A stretch of 64,000 nt of DNA from Phosphitispora fastidiosa (GCF_019008365.1 NZ_JAHHUL010000016.1:43603-107602), one strand, 5' to 3'; shown: positions 9,501 through 17,416, numbered from the stretch's first letter. Made by a program: numbers and translations. Notes: a model not told the origin generated them from the letters alone.

Positions 9501-12425
9501 GTCAGCAGTACCGAAAGGTTTGGTCTTCCCGGTATGGAAGACACTGAAGTGGAATACACCCGGACAATTGAGTGTGGGATGAATTATATACCAACATTTG
9601 CAGCAATGCAGTTTGTCCAGGAAACCGGTGTACCTGTATATGGCATCAACTTCAGTCACAGACCTGTAGCCGGAGGGACCGAAATAACTTTGAGCGGCTA
9701 TATACCTTTTGACAAGATCCGGCTGGAAAATAACGAGTATGTCATTGCGGGTACTGATCAGGTTCTCCATGCAGCATCTTCTGTTATTTGGACCCATGTC
9801 AAGGATGTGGCCAAGGTCGGCATGGATCTCTATGATTATAAGGGACTTGCCGAATGGCCCTGGGATGCTATGGATGCCCGGGACAAACTGGATGCCCTGC
9901 TGGAAATGAGTGAAGACTGCAGCAGCGGCGGTAATTTTTACCGGGACTGGATTGAAGATATTAGTACAGATATGCTTATCGGTGATGTGTCCAATGGTTT
10001 ACTGGGGATTGCCGGCGTGGTCTTTGCCCCCGTTACCTTTGGCGGAAGTGTGGCCATGTTTGGTGTCAGCCTGGCTATGTCAGAGGCCGTGGATGCCAAA
10101 ATTAACAAGTCTATTGAAAATGTTAAAGAAGCTATAGGTGCAGACCCTGACTGCCGAAGGGATAAAGATAGTGACAATAATCATGATGACGAGGACGATG
10201 GTAACAGGGTGGCTGATCCCACCTGGATCTGGGACCCCAGCGGTTATGTCTATGAGGTGGCTCCCGAAAACCGCATTGAAGGTGTCACGGCAACTGCTCT
10301 CTATCAGGATGAGACCACGGGAGAATGGGTATTCTGGGATGCTGAATGGTATGAACAGGAAAATCCCCAGTTGACAGATTCCGAAGGGAAGTATGCCTGG
10401 GATGTGCCGCCTGGACTGTGGCAGGTATCATATCAAAAACAGGGATATGATCCGGCCCTTAGCGATGCAATGACTGTGCCTCCGCCGCGTACGGAAGTCA
10501 ACATTCCCATGGAGAGTAACGCATCACCGGACGTGTTGAGTATCGCCCCTGATGCGGCAGGCCAGTATGTTGAAATTACCTTTGACAAGTATATGCTGGC
10601 ATCATCTCTGACGGCAGATATAATCACTGTTTCTGATAACGATAGTAACAACGTGGCAGGTTCCCTTGAATATCCCGGCACAGTTGAGTATCAAGGCAGG
10701 GATGTGGTGCAAAAGGTCAGGTTTATCCCTGATGAGACTCTCACAGCAGGCCAAACCTATACTGTAGTTGTCAGCCAGCTTGTCCAGAGCTATAATGACA
10801 GGATGATGGCAGATGATGTAACGCTGTCAGTGACTGTTCCTGAAGTTGGTGAAGTGCAGAATGGGGTAGTTGATTCCGGTGACGGAGAGGCTGTAGTTAC
10901 CTGGACAGACCCTGACAGTGAAGTGTTGTCCAAAATAAGGATATACCAGCGTATGAAGGGTTTTGGAGATGTATTTGGCTCACCTGTTGAGGTGAATCCG
11001 GGAGTACAATACTACACCTTAAGCGAGCTGTATAATGGTGCGGAATATGAAGTGAAACTGACTTCTGTAGATAACTCAGGAATTGAAACAGCTGGAGTTC
11101 TTTTGACAGCTGCACCCGAAGCCCCTGAAACGACTGGGCAGGTGAGTAATGTACAGTTGGTCCGCAGTAATGGGGAAATAAGCCTCACCTGGGACGACCC
11201 GGCTGATTCTGAGTTATATAAAATAGGCGTCCTGTGGAAAGAGGCAGGCTGCACCGTTTGCAGCAGTTCAGGCGGCTACCAGGAAGTTGATAAGGGAGTT
11301 GGCGAGTTTAATATCAGCGGGCTGGAAGAAGGAATTACCTATGAAATAAGCCTTATATCCAAGATGACCAGTGGGAAGGAATCCCTGCCGGTGGTCGTAA
11401 CCGCTGAGGCCGAATCAGGAGTTTCGGGCGGCAGTCAGAATTCCTCCAAGCCTTCAGATATTTACAGTGTTAAGCTTGTAACTTCAGCACAAGAGGTAAC
11501 CGCATTTGACGGTGCAATAAACATGGATATTGCCGCCGGCACCTTTGCGGCTGACACAGAACTCACCATAACACGCCAGGGACAGAAACCGCTTAACCTG
11601 TTAAATATGACAATAATGAGTGATATTTATGATATTGACACTGAAAGCCGGTGGAATCATGCGGCAGAACTCACCATAGGGTTTGACCCGCAGCTATTGG
11701 GCAGCATCGACCCGCTTAAGTTAGGCATTTACAGGAAGGATGAAGCCGGGTCATGGCAATATGCAGGCGGTGTATATGACTCTGAAAACGGCAGTCTGAC
11801 AGCACCGGTAACCGGTACAGGAAGTTATGCTGTTATTGCTTATGACAAGAGCTTTGAGGACCTGGCAGGCCACTGGAGCAGGGCGAATGTGGAAATCCTG
11901 GTCAGCAGATATGTGGTTGACGGGCTGAACAGTACAACCTTTGCCCCGGACCGGCCAATTACAAGGGCTGAACTGGCTAAACTTCTGGTGGTGATGCTCA
12001 GCCGGACCACGGGGTCTGATACCGGGCTGACCGCTCCAACTGACACCTCATATACTGATGTACCTTCCAATACCTGGTACTACACCTATGTGGAGACGGC
12101 ATCACAGTTGGGCCTGGTACAGGGATATAATGGGGAATTCAGACCAGATGATCCTGTATCGAGACAGGAAATGGCGGTTATGTTTGCCCGGGCACTGCAA
12201 CTGCAGACAGCCGGGGATGCAGGGAGTTTATCCTATAATGACGGCTCTGAAGCGGCTTCATGGGCTGCAGGCTATATTTCGGCTGTCACACAGGCAAAAT
12301 TAATGCAGGGCATGGAAAATAACCTGTTTGCCCCAAATGAGAAGTCAACACGCGCAGAATCGGCTGTAGTTGTTCTAAGAGCCATGAACCGGCTCGGGCT
12401 GATAGCTAAGGACTGTGGCGGCTGA
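3504..12425 (+). CDS. giant S8 family (subtilisin-like) serine protease with S-layer homology domains
   Basis: A 2973-residue secreted protein. Residues 1-31 form a signal peptide (KRK, hydrophobic core, ending SVAA). The subtilase domain carries the full triad: Asp93 in VLDTGVD, His129 in SGHGTAVAG, Ser294 in GTSFAAP, plus the oxyanion Asn231 in AAAGND. It is followed by a fibronectin-III-like module, a run of TolB/WD40-like repeats (recurring S-x-D-G-R-Y-V-x-F, about residues 470-850), several Ig/carboxypeptidase-regulatory-like modules, an acidic Asp/Asn-rich stretch near residue 2220, more Fn3 modules, and three SLH domains in the last 180 residues (D-x-x-x-H-W, F-x-P-x-x-x-x-T-R-A-E). 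This predicts a cell-surface protease anchored to secondary wall polymer. The GTG start follows AGGAGGGG. Substrate is unknown. Confidence 0.9.
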   Translation: MTKLQKRKTFTLVIIFSFIFQILSPGISVAADDGFEDIQQFEQVIVRSHATDPMYSDQWALEFEQVETYKAWDTVDAALNGSPPETVVVAVLDTGVDAGHEDLAGRLLPGQNLITGAPDPEDTSDTSGHGTAVAGIIAASTNNGLGIAGAAGEFPVKILPVRVLQNDLSGTVSDIAYGINWAVDWTGPSGEKVKVINLSFGERLAEFPQTLDDAVQRAIDNGVVVVAAAGNDSGSVSGFYPADLNGVVSVGAADRDYLPESSSNTGADIMAPGVDILTTVTGSVYKYENRTGTSFAAPFASATAALLWTAYPAESAEKITSTLLAAEKEYEVWMGESNYEMRSVLNADKALKVMEPPDAPQNLAYMSNDSNVQLTWSEPGGWVSWENNDYDLAAYRVYRDGVLIAEITETESTYEGDRVVTGYTDGGLTPTTIYQYTLTAVDAVGNESGSASITAETETAVSVNTTRVSVSASGAEADNYNEDRPVISADGRYVAFVSDAGNLVDNDTNAKNDVFVHDRETGTVERVSVTSDGIESTGYIDGFDTDMSSDGRFVVFYVIGGNLSPNGSGIYVHDRQTGETGYITDGNYASISDDGRYIVSTSSGYIYLYDRDSDNNGIYDEVDGTTTQNIGTGGNASIGSEGRYVVYNKDSGGWGIYVYDIFTGNHTRVDVSASGDPADSDSFFPAISGSGRYVVFLSWSGNLLDEYVDYDQHIYVHDRDADNDGIFDETSDPGGVSNEMVDVSSGGTPGNDYVGDYMAISDNGRYVAFKSSADNLVYGDTNESEDVFLRDLLNGKTMRMNVSSGGVQSTTWWMGDYLSVSDTGAVAYQSDATNLVDGDTNGDYDIFVSEPGFGLPVWPAGSELTTADVGQTFAQLEWTPAQHGVAIDSYRLVESQQVMATVDGATTGYMVQNLQPDSEYTFRVDAADSVGNWVYGPSVTFATSASSWTASLLVDMDPGGIANLQWDAAPPESPAAAYAVWRAESGGILEQAAEVPLGTTDYQDTGLAAGTEYSYVIRIITGDQSQLDHTEQVTAATPQIFVSGIQWGVPRTINGLARLEESLNILLLGETNRQAVAEVTYQAYDINGSLQNETFNVSLTEDLEQAGMYEGTFVLAEGTAEIISIKGILTDGAGSEVTRETGSIALGVSGSLVVNILCDAPEILTDARLSTWSNLASSGDQRQISGAEIYELKGLSPSGDYRLEVTGPDSVFRVTQDAPVVAAGRKENVDLNVPSPSLLQVKVADENGDSVPSITLDFYDDNGFMGRFLTDRLGMAPLQLSYASQLRAKVDTGNLHYYNREYTIDLQPGSVDKTLVLEPLPTGTLKGYITNTEGQPIEGINVSVSQSFERRSFSFSAVSDANGYYEAVVLAGDAWVNLGDRVGRYELVGEQEINLTIPSGGEEQLDLTFNELEGYGEVHLNVYTKYLGGEWMGPLDLDNSAASHLGLLTKGGTRTGPVSPLVFKNVAPGSEITISFSGQEGGLSPQSKTVVLDENLQASVEFRLAEKGRIVAGLLDAYTDEPPAGLRQGESLSGTYTLFEVDSDGQRKHVNARPIHYLAGSSVYDKLKVSVPDAGTYDLTISLNVPKATIGVYDVLYGSTRVDVPENQIVELSSPIILAKKGFFAGEENYLHALPGDAVPGDIINLRTVYKNTGKHPYGNSIWVLDDSQLLLDLPQGATLVANSVMLNGQPAEGYSVSAGGVLQVPVGYLDVGESGIMDCKLQVSPDIDSSIAALNFSARMAFSYGAANNLDSMESQETIGSSVVKVPGITIAVPAKLDSPETIVSGKAPAGSTVKVFDRNFPVGEAEASQGGLWKLNAALPDFGNPAWHLLRAETQYNGQELQSEEALVRFDNTKPKIIGFTMQQTDGRKMSFNPQETGTARFPYVFRPSQHFLFTVEFDQPERVYNAKIRIGDNTSFNLYAQEDTFRGWTVLNINYMPGPIYVSYETLPAEDAFRQPAPSEEQLRLGLPLWASDYQVLPEEAGAMSTQSVPDPFQGPVSSTERFGLPGMEDTEVEYTRTIECGMNYIPTFAAMQFVQETGVPVYGINFSHRPVAGGTEITLSGYIPFDKIRLENNEYVIAGTDQVLHAASSVIWTHVKDVAKVGMDLYDYKGLAEWPWDAMDARDKLDALLEMSEDCSSGGNFYRDWIEDISTDMLIGDVSNGLLGIAGVVFAPVTFGGSVAMFGVSLAMSEAVDAKINKSIENVKEAIGADPDCRRDKDSDNNHDDEDDGNRVADPTWIWDPSGYVYEVAPENRIEGVTATALYQDETTGEWVFWDAEWYEQENPQLTDSEGKYAWDVPPGLWQVSYQKQGYDPALSDAMTVPPPRTEVNIPMESNASPDVLSIAPDAAGQYVEITFDKYMLASSLTADIITVSDNDSNNVAGSLEYPGTVEYQGRDVVQKVRFIPDETLTAGQTYTVVVSQLVQSYNDRMMADDVTLSVTVPEVGEVQNGVVDSGDGEAVVTWTDPDSEVLSKIRIYQRMKGFGDVFGSPVEVNPGVQYYTLSELYNGAEYEVKLTSVDNSGIETAGVLLTAAPEAPETTGQVSNVQLVRSNGEISLTWDDPADSELYKIGVLWKEAGCTVCSSSGGYQEVDKGVGEFNISGLEEGITYEISLISKMTSGKESLPVVVTAEAESGVSGGSQNSSKPSDIYSVKLVTSAQEVTAFDGAINMDIAAGTFAADTELTITRQGQKPLNLLNMTIMSDIYDIDTESRWNHAAELTIGFDPQLLGSIDPLKLGIYRKDEAGSWQYAGGVYDSENGSLTAPVTGTGSYAVIAYDKSFEDLAGHWSRANVEILVSRYVVDGLNSTTFAPDRPITRAELAKLLVVMLSRTTGSDTGLTAPTDTSYTDVPSNTWYYTYVETASQLGLVQGYNGEFRPDDPVSRQEMAVMFARALQLQTAGDAGSLSYNDGSEAASWAAGYISAVTQAKLMQGMENNLFAPNEKSTRAESAVVVLRAMNRLGLIAKDCGG

Positions 12426-12461
12426 CCCAATCAATAATATTCCCCGTGAGGGAAATTAGTA

Positions 12462-12491
12462 AAGCCCCCCATCTTACTGGATGGGGGGCTT
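12462..12491 (+). terminator. strong terminator between the protease gene and spoVG
   Basis: AAGCCCCCCATC and GATGGGGGGCTT form a perfect 12-pair stem with a six-base loop. It lies between convergent genes and could stop transcription from either side, although the flanking U-tracts are poor. Confidence 0.75.
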
Positions 12492-12568
12492 AACATATAT
12501 TATTTCATTTCACATGCCATTTCGGCACATTCAGACACCCCTAAAACTCCATCTTAAGTAAGATTCCT

Positions 12569-12826
12569 TTATCCGATGGCTAATTGGCTGTATTCATTTA
12601 AAACTGCATCAAAGAGAAGGGAACGGCTCTGACCGGTTATGGGATGGGATATATCTATATATTTTTCCCCAACCTTTTTGTTGGGCATAGCCACAAATAA
12701 CCCGTTTCTTCCTTCGATAACCTTAATATCATGAACTACCAATGCATCATCAATTGTAACTGAAGCAAAAGCCCTGATCTTACTGTCCCCGCTAAACCTT
12801 CTGATTCGTACCTCTGTAATATTCAT
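12569..12826 (-). CDS. spoVG: SpoVG family RNA/DNA-binding regulator
   Basis: This 85-residue protein has the SpoVG signature: MNITEVRIR at the N-terminus, then A-x-V-x-I-D-D-A-x-V-V-H-D-I-K-V-I-E-G, and F-V-A-M-P-N-K-K followed by DISHPI. SpoVG is a small nucleic-acid-binding protein that affects septation and sporulation in Bacillus relatives. Length is typical (85-97). The start ATG overlaps the TGA of a possible upstream reading frame (ATGA) and has only a weak AGGCGG in front, suggesting coupled translation. The promoter further up contains a LexA-type box. Confidence 0.92.
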   Translation of the reverse strand: MNITEVRIRRFSGDSKIRAFASVTIDDALVVHDIKVIEGRNGLFVAMPNKKVGEKYIDISHPITGQSRSLLFDAVLNEYSQLAIG

Positions 12827-12942
12827 TTGCCGCCTGGTAATTTACAGCTAAATTTTTGATTTGCCGGAAGGCATTTTAATGCATGTGCGGGCCCAATAAA
12901 CACATGTCGTTGATACCTTCACAGCGTCTGATTACCAGGCAT
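12823..12942 (-). other. possible leader reading frame upstream of spoVG
   Basis: On the minus strand a near-perfect ribosome site AAGGAGGTG abuts an ATG at 12942, which opens MPGNQTL and then meets a TGA at 12921-12919. If that TGA were read through, the frame would run to 39 residues and end exactly on the spoVG start (ATGA). A stem CATGTG/CACATG with a 13-base loop lies after the TGA. Nothing in the encoded sequence is recognisable. A seven-residue leader peptide or a structured leader are simpler readings than a selenoprotein. Confidence 0.25.
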
Positions 12943-12957
12943 CACCTCCTTAACCAA

Positions 12958-12987
12958 ATAATACCACGAACAGGTGTTCGCGGTCAA
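12958..12987 (-). promoter_or_regulatory. promoter with embedded LexA/DinR (SOS) box, upstream of spoVG
   Basis: On the minus strand TTGACC (12987-12982) and TATTAT (12963-12958) stand 18 bases apart. Between them, 12967-12980 reads CGAAC-AGGT-GTTCG on the plus strand, a perfect palindrome matching 13 of 14 positions of the Gram-positive SOS box CGAACRNRYGTTYC. A repressor bound there would block the promoter, so the spoVG transcript may be DNA-damage inducible. The match is seen; the regulation is inferred. Confidence 0.6.
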
Positions 12988-13059
12988 TATATAAATTGAA
13001 AAAAAGTAGGTGATGGAATTAGTTAAAATATTTTGTTTAAAAACTTATGAAAAAAAACA

Positions 13060-13147
13060 TACTAAAATAGTGGGAATTCTCGTTGACATAAGAGAAACCA
13101 TATGTTAACATATTTTTTAGACGATACCCTAGTAAAACAGTAGGGAT
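13060..13147 (+). promoter_or_regulatory. promoter and Rrf2-type operators of the rrf2-iscS-iscU operon
   Basis: TTGACA (13083-13088) and TAACAT (13106-13111) are 17 bases apart. An inverted repeat ATACCCTA...TAGGGAT (13124-13147) lies just downstream, enclosing AGTAAAACAGT. A related ACTAAAATAGTGGGA lies upstream at about 13061-13075. Two similar sites flanking the promoter of an IscR-like gene suggest autoregulation. Confidence 0.6.
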
Positions 13148-13168
13148 TAGATGTGAGGAGGGAGGCCT

Positions 13169-13603
13169 TTGAGGATATCCACCAAAGGTCATTATGGAGT
13201 CCAGGCGATGTTTGAATTAGCCCAGCACTATGGGACAGGGCCGGTATCCCTGAGAGCGATTGCAGAACTTCAGGAGATATCGGAACATTATCTGGAACAG
13301 TTGATCGCAGGTCTCCGCAAGGCCGGACTGGTTTCAAGTGTGAGGGGCGCCCAGGGCGGGTATATACTCGCGCGGGATCCGGCAGATATTAAAGTAGGGG
13401 ACATTGTTAGGGTTCTTGAGGGTCCAATTGCACCTGTAGAATGTGTCAATGACAATGAAACAGAGCACTGTTTGAGGTCAGAGTTTTGCATTACGCGAGG
13501 AGTATGGGAAAAGGTCAGGGACAGCATTGAAGATGTCCTGGATTCGATATCTCTTGCAGATATGTGCAGGGAAGCCGAAAAGGAGATGAAGGATTGTGAA
13601 TAA
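13169..13603 (+). CDS. iscR: Rrf2 family transcriptional regulator (IscR-like)
   Basis: A 144-residue winged-helix regulator. The N-terminal MRISTKGHYGVQAMFELA and the recognition region ISEHYLEQL with G-L-V-x-S-x-R-G-A-x-G-G-Y are standard Rrf2 features. Three cysteines in ECVNDNETEHCLRSEFC (spacing C-x8-C-x5-C) match the Fe-S-binding loop of IscR relatives, so it probably senses Fe-S status. Start is TTG with GGAGGGAGG in front; the reading frame gives no better start. It overlaps iscS by eight bases, and tandem operators lie at its own promoter. A CymR-type cysteine-metabolism role is the main alternative. Confidence 0.87.
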   Translation: MRISTKGHYGVQAMFELAQHYGTGPVSLRAIAELQEISEHYLEQLIAGLRKAGLVSSVRGAQGGYILARDPADIKVGDIVRVLEGPIAPVECVNDNETEHCLRSEFCITRGVWEKVRDSIEDVLDSISLADMCREAEKEMKDCE

Positions 13604-14804
13604 AATATATCTTGATCACAGCGCTACGACCAGAACAGATGAAGATGTTGCTAAAGCAATGCTCGAATACATGACCGACATTTATGGAAATCCTTCCAGT
13701 GTACATTCCTTTGGCCGGTCAGCCCGGAAAGTTGTAGAAGAAGCCCGGGAGAAGGTAGCAAAAGCAATCGGGGCAGAGCCGAATGAAATTATTTTTACCA
13801 GCGGCGGAACTGAAGCAGATAACCTGGCTATCCGGGGAGTAGCCTTTGCCAATAAAAAAAGAGGTAATCATATTATTACTTCTTCAATAGAGCACCACGC
13901 TGTGTTGGATGCCTGCAAAGCGTTGGAAAGGGAAGGATTTCAGGTAACATACCTTCCTGTAGATGAAAATGGTATGGTAAATATTGATGATATCAGGAAT
14001 GCTATTACCGACCAGACTATTCTGATTTCGATAATGCATGCTAATAATGAAGTTGGCACAATCCAGCCCATCAGAGAAATTGGAGCCCTGGCCAGGGATA
14101 AGGGAGTATTTTTCCACAGTGACACCGTACAGTCTGTTGGCAAGATACCGGTAGATGTGAATGAACTGAATATTGACCTGCTTTCCATTTCGGCACACAA
14201 GTTTTATGGTCCCAAGGGAATCGGCTGCCTATACATGAGAAAAGGAGTCCGCATGCTGCCGATTTCTTTTGGAGGGTCGCAGGAAAGAAAGCGCCGCCCG
14301 GGAACCCTTAATGTACCGGGAATTGCAGGCTTTGGCCTGGCTATCGAAAAAGCCGTTGCGTCTCTGGAGGAACAGGCAGCCTTCCAGTCCCGGCTTCGGG
14401 ATAAGTTGATCAGGGAACTTACTGCCAGGGTGAAAGATATCAAACTTAATGGACATCCTACAGAAAGGCTGCCCAATAATGTTAACCTGAGCTTCCGCTA
14501 TATTGAAGGGGAATCTCTGCTGCTAAGTCTGGACATGAAAGGCGTTGCCGCCTCCAGCGGGTCTGCCTGCACTTCCGGATCCCTTGACCCGTCTCATGTT
14601 CTGCTGGCGCTGGGACTGTCACATGAAATAGCCCATGGGTCACTGCGGATGACCCTTGGAAAAGATAATACCGAAGCAGAAATAGATTATGTTATTGAAG
14701 TTTTGCCTGAAATAGTAGAGAGACTGAGGGCTATGTCACCACTGTATGCCGAGAGGGAGAAGGCCAATCACCAAAGTAAGGAGTGCTGTTCAAATGTACA
14801 ATGA
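13596..14804 (+). CDS. iscS: cysteine desulfurase (NifS/IscS)
   Basis: This 402-residue PLP enzyme takes sulfur from cysteine for Fe-S clusters and tRNA thiolation. The N-terminal YLDHSATTRT, the PLP-lysine Lys202 in ISAHKFYGPKG, and the catalytic loop SSGSACTSG with Cys325 are all intact. Class I NifS/IscS length. It sits between iscR and iscU and just upstream of mnmA, which needs IscS-derived sulfur. Start is GTG at 13596 overlapping iscR. Cysteine desulfurases can also supply selenium to SelD, which would be relevant to the selenoproteins here, but that is only a suggestion. Confidence 0.95.
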   Translation: MNKIYLDHSATTRTDEDVAKAMLEYMTDIYGNPSSVHSFGRSARKVVEEAREKVAKAIGAEPNEIIFTSGGTEADNLAIRGVAFANKKRGNHIITSSIEHHAVLDACKALEREGFQVTYLPVDENGMVNIDDIRNAITDQTILISIMHANNEVGTIQPIREIGALARDKGVFFHSDTVQSVGKIPVDVNELNIDLLSISAHKFYGPKGIGCLYMRKGVRMLPISFGGSQERKRRPGTLNVPGIAGFGLAIEKAVASLEEQAAFQSRLRDKLIRELTARVKDIKLNGHPTERLPNNVNLSFRYIEGESLLLSLDMKGVAASSGSACTSGSLDPSHVLLALGLSHEIAHGSLRMTLGKDNTEAEIDYVIEVLPEIVERLRAMSPLYAEREKANHQSKECCSNVQ

Positions 14805-15171
14805 TAAAGTAATGGATCATTTCACCAACCCCAGGAACGTGGGAGAGGTTGAGGATGCATCCGGTGTCGGGGAGGTTGGCAACCCAACCTGTGGAGATAT
14901 AATGAGGATTTCTATTAAAGTCAGTGATGCCGGAATAATTGAAGATGTCAAGTTTAAGACCTTTGGCTGTGGGGCGGCAATAGCTACAAGCAGTATGGTT
15001 ACTGAATTGGTCAAGGGAAAAACCCTTGAGGAAGCGCTTGAAGTTACTAATATGGCCGTTGCTGAGGCCCTGGGAGGACTGCCGCCCGTAAAAATGCACT
15101 GTTCCAACCTGGCAGCTGATGCCCTTCATAAGGCTATTGAGGACTATAAAAACAAGCTGGAGGCAAAATAA
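14794..15171 (+). CDS. iscU: Fe-S cluster assembly scaffold IscU/NifU N-domain
   Basis: The 125-residue scaffold carries its three cluster ligands: Cys33 in GNPTCGD, Cys59 in FGCGAA, Cys103 in KMHCSNLA, with the conserved Asp in CGD. It receives sulfur from IscS and assembles a [2Fe-2S] cluster. The chosen start (MYNDKVMDHF) is the family start and has AAGGAG nine bases upstream; it overlaps the iscS 3' end by eleven bases. An in-frame ATG 48 bases earlier would add an unlikely extension. Confidence 0.94.
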   Translation: MYNDKVMDHFTNPRNVGEVEDASGVGEVGNPTCGDIMRISIKVSDAGIIEDVKFKTFGCGAAIATSSMVTELVKGKTLEEALEVTNMAVAEALGGLPPVKMHCSNLAADALHKAIEDYKNKLEAK

Positions 15172-15190
15172 TAGTGTGTTATTGTACATT

Positions 15191-15220
15191 AACGGGGTGG
15201 CAGCCCCGTTATGTTTTCTT
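15191..15220 (+). terminator. terminator after iscU
   Basis: AACGGGG pairs perfectly with CCCCGTT around a six-base loop, followed by ATGTTTTCTTT. It separates the isc operon from mnmA. Confidence 0.8.
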
Positions 15221-15263
15221 TGGCAGATAGATCCGCCATTGGTGAGTTAAGAGGTGATATTAT

Positions 15264-16358
15264 ATGCATCAGAAAAAGAAAAAAATTGTTGTTGCCATGA
15301 GCGGAGGCGTGGACAGCTCACTGACAGCTGCACTGCTGCGGGATGAAGGATATGAGGTTATCGGTGTTACGATGCAGATTTGGCCTTCTGATGACCCGGA
15401 GAAAGAAGCGGATCAGGGAGGCTGCTGTTCTCTTTCGGCTGTTGACGATGCCAGGAGGGTGGCTGATATCCTCGACCTGCCGTTTTATGTGATGAACTTC
15501 AGGGATTTGTTTGAGGTTAAGGTGATTGAACCCTTTATCGGTGAGTACCTGGCCGGAAGGACACCTAACCCTTGTATAAACTGTAACAGGTTCATAAAGT
15601 TTGATGCTTTTTTAAACAAGGCGATAGGCCTGGGCGCCGACTATATAGCCACAGGCCACTATGCCCGGATTGCGTTCAGTGAGGAGTATGGTCGCTACAC
15701 TATCTGCAAGGCACGGGACGAGCGCAAGGACCAGACCTATGCGCTTTATAATATGAACCAGCAGCAACTGGAAAGGACCAAGATGCCCCTTGGAGAGTAT
15801 ACCAAGGACGAGGTGCGCCGGATGGCGGAAAACTATAAGCTGGGGGTTGCTCATAAACCGGAGAGCCAGGAGATTTGTTTTGTCACTGATAATAATTACC
15901 ACAGGTTCCTGCGTGAAAAGGCCGGGGAAGAGATAAATCCGGGTCCGTTTCTGGATACCCAGGGGAAAGTCCTGGGGCAGCACGAGGGGATGGCATATTA
16001 TACCGTTGGGCAGCGGAAAGGACTCGGAATAACCTTTGGCGAACCCATGTATGTTGTCGCCCTTGACCCCGCAAGAAATGCTGTTATTTTGGGGAAAAAT
16101 GATGAGGTTTTCGGTACGGAACTGCTGTCCGGTGACAATAACATGATTTTGTTTGACAAAATAACCGCACCACTGGCTGTGCAGGCGAAAATAAGGTACA
16201 GCGCAAAACCTGCCGAAGCTGTAATCACTCCTCGGGAGAGTGGCCGGATGAAGCTGAAATTTAGTGAGCCGCAAAGGGCTATTACTCCGGGACAGGCAGT
16301 TGTTTATTATCTGGGAGACTGGGTGGTGGGCGGCGGCACCATAGAAGAAAAGCTGTAA
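15264..16358 (+). CDS. mnmA: tRNA-specific 2-thiouridylase MnmA
   Basis: A 364-residue PP-loop ATPase that makes the s2U34 modification of tRNA Lys, Glu and Gln using sulfur delivered from IscS. The PP-loop AMSGGVDSS is near residue 14. The two reactive cysteines lie in TPNPCINCN and SQEICFV, followed by GQRKGLG and the C-terminal beta-barrel. Length is normal. It has its own short upstream region with GAGGTGAT as the ribosome site, behind the iscU terminator. Confidence 0.95.
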   Translation: MHQKKKKIVVAMSGGVDSSLTAALLRDEGYEVIGVTMQIWPSDDPEKEADQGGCCSLSAVDDARRVADILDLPFYVMNFRDLFEVKVIEPFIGEYLAGRTPNPCINCNRFIKFDAFLNKAIGLGADYIATGHYARIAFSEEYGRYTICKARDERKDQTYALYNMNQQQLERTKMPLGEYTKDEVRRMAENYKLGVAHKPESQEICFVTDNNYHRFLREKAGEEINPGPFLDTQGKVLGQHEGMAYYTVGQRKGLGITFGEPMYVVALDPARNAVILGKNDEVFGTELLSGDNNMILFDKITAPLAVQAKIRYSAKPAEAVITPRESGRMKLKFSEPQRAITPGQAVVYYLGDWVVGGGTIEEKL

Positions 16359-16445
16359 CCCGGTTAATTATGTAAGAAATACTGGTTATTATGTGTACCG
16401 GCAATAAACTCAGGGTATAATACAGGGAAATTACCTGTATGGGAG

Positions 16446-17411
16446 ATGGTAGCAATGAACTTGGCCCGGGGTGAAAAAATGTTTAAGGTCGTTATTGCCA
16501 GTAAAGCCTTCGGCGAAATTAACCCTGGCTACATGGGGCTCCAGCAATTGGAACTGGCTGCAAAAGTTGCCCGCAATGAGCAAATGAAAGCTGAAATGAA
16601 GATTTCCACTGATAAGGGCGCTATGTTGTATAAGTTCACTGACCTTGATGAGGCCGGTTTAAGGCGTGTTTATGCGGTTCTAAAGAGTTATGCCAGAGCT
16701 ATGAATCAACCGGGTATTTTCAGGGAATATAATTTTATCGACTGCCGGGATGACGAAGAAATGAGGTTCCGTTATCTGCTGATTCCTGAGTACAGGGCGG
16801 TGACAGCGCTTTCGGGGAAAAAGACGGTGGCCTTATCTGAAGTAAAACAGGCCCTGAAATGCCCTGTATGCCGAAGTGAAATCAGGCCCACACAGCAGCA
16901 GTGTCCGCAGTGTGGGGCTTATTCATATAAAGGCGGAGGCCGGAGGTACTTCGAAAGTCAGCGGGCAAGTTATTTTCCGCGAGGCGAAAATAGTGAACAG
17001 GAACCTAAGATGCACCTGTGCAAGGTTGATTTTATCAATGTGCAAAGCAAATATCGCTGTACCCATGCCACCTGTGTCGCCGAACTGCCAATCTACCTTG
17101 GCTGTGTTTATACAGTAACACCCCCGGTCAAGCCGGTTAATTTCCATGTTGTGCTAAACAAACCCGAAGGTGTTGATGTAAGCAGCAGTATTTTACCTTC
17201 GATTTATGATACCCGCTATGTCAATTCCCAAGACCTGGAGCTGCTCAGAACCAACGATGCCAAGATGTTTTGCGGTTCTGATACAGTGCCCTACCTTCAT
17301 GTCTCGTTCCCGGTATGGGATTATACTTCTCTTGAGGAAGTGGGGAGTCACGTAAACTATATTCTGGGCAGCTATAACAGATATATTGAACAGGAAGAGA
17401 GCACAGGGTGA
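16446..17411 (+). CDS. uncharacterised protein with a four-cysteine zinc ribbon
   Basis: I do not recognise this 321-residue protein. The first third is rich in mixed alpha/beta sequence without motifs. A clear zinc-ribbon knuckle pair CPVC...CPQC stands near residues 139-159, and four or five more cysteines follow (HLCKV, YRCTHATCVAEL, YLGCVY, FCGSD). There is no signal peptide or membrane segment. ATG codons at 16455 and 16479 are alternative starts; GGGAG precedes 16446. It is followed by a good terminator and is probably monocistronic. Confidence 0.6.
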   Translation: MVAMNLARGEKMFKVVIASKAFGEINPGYMGLQQLELAAKVARNEQMKAEMKISTDKGAMLYKFTDLDEAGLRRVYAVLKSYARAMNQPGIFREYNFIDCRDDEEMRFRYLLIPEYRAVTALSGKKTVALSEVKQALKCPVCRSEIRPTQQQCPQCGAYSYKGGGRRYFESQRASYFPRGENSEQEPKMHLCKVDFINVQSKYRCTHATCVAELPIYLGCVYTVTPPVKPVNFHVVLNKPEGVDVSSSILPSIYDTRYVNSQDLELLRTNDAKMFCGSDTVPYLHVSFPVWDYTSLEEVGSHVNYILGSYNRYIEQEESTG

Positions 17412-17416
17412 TAGCG

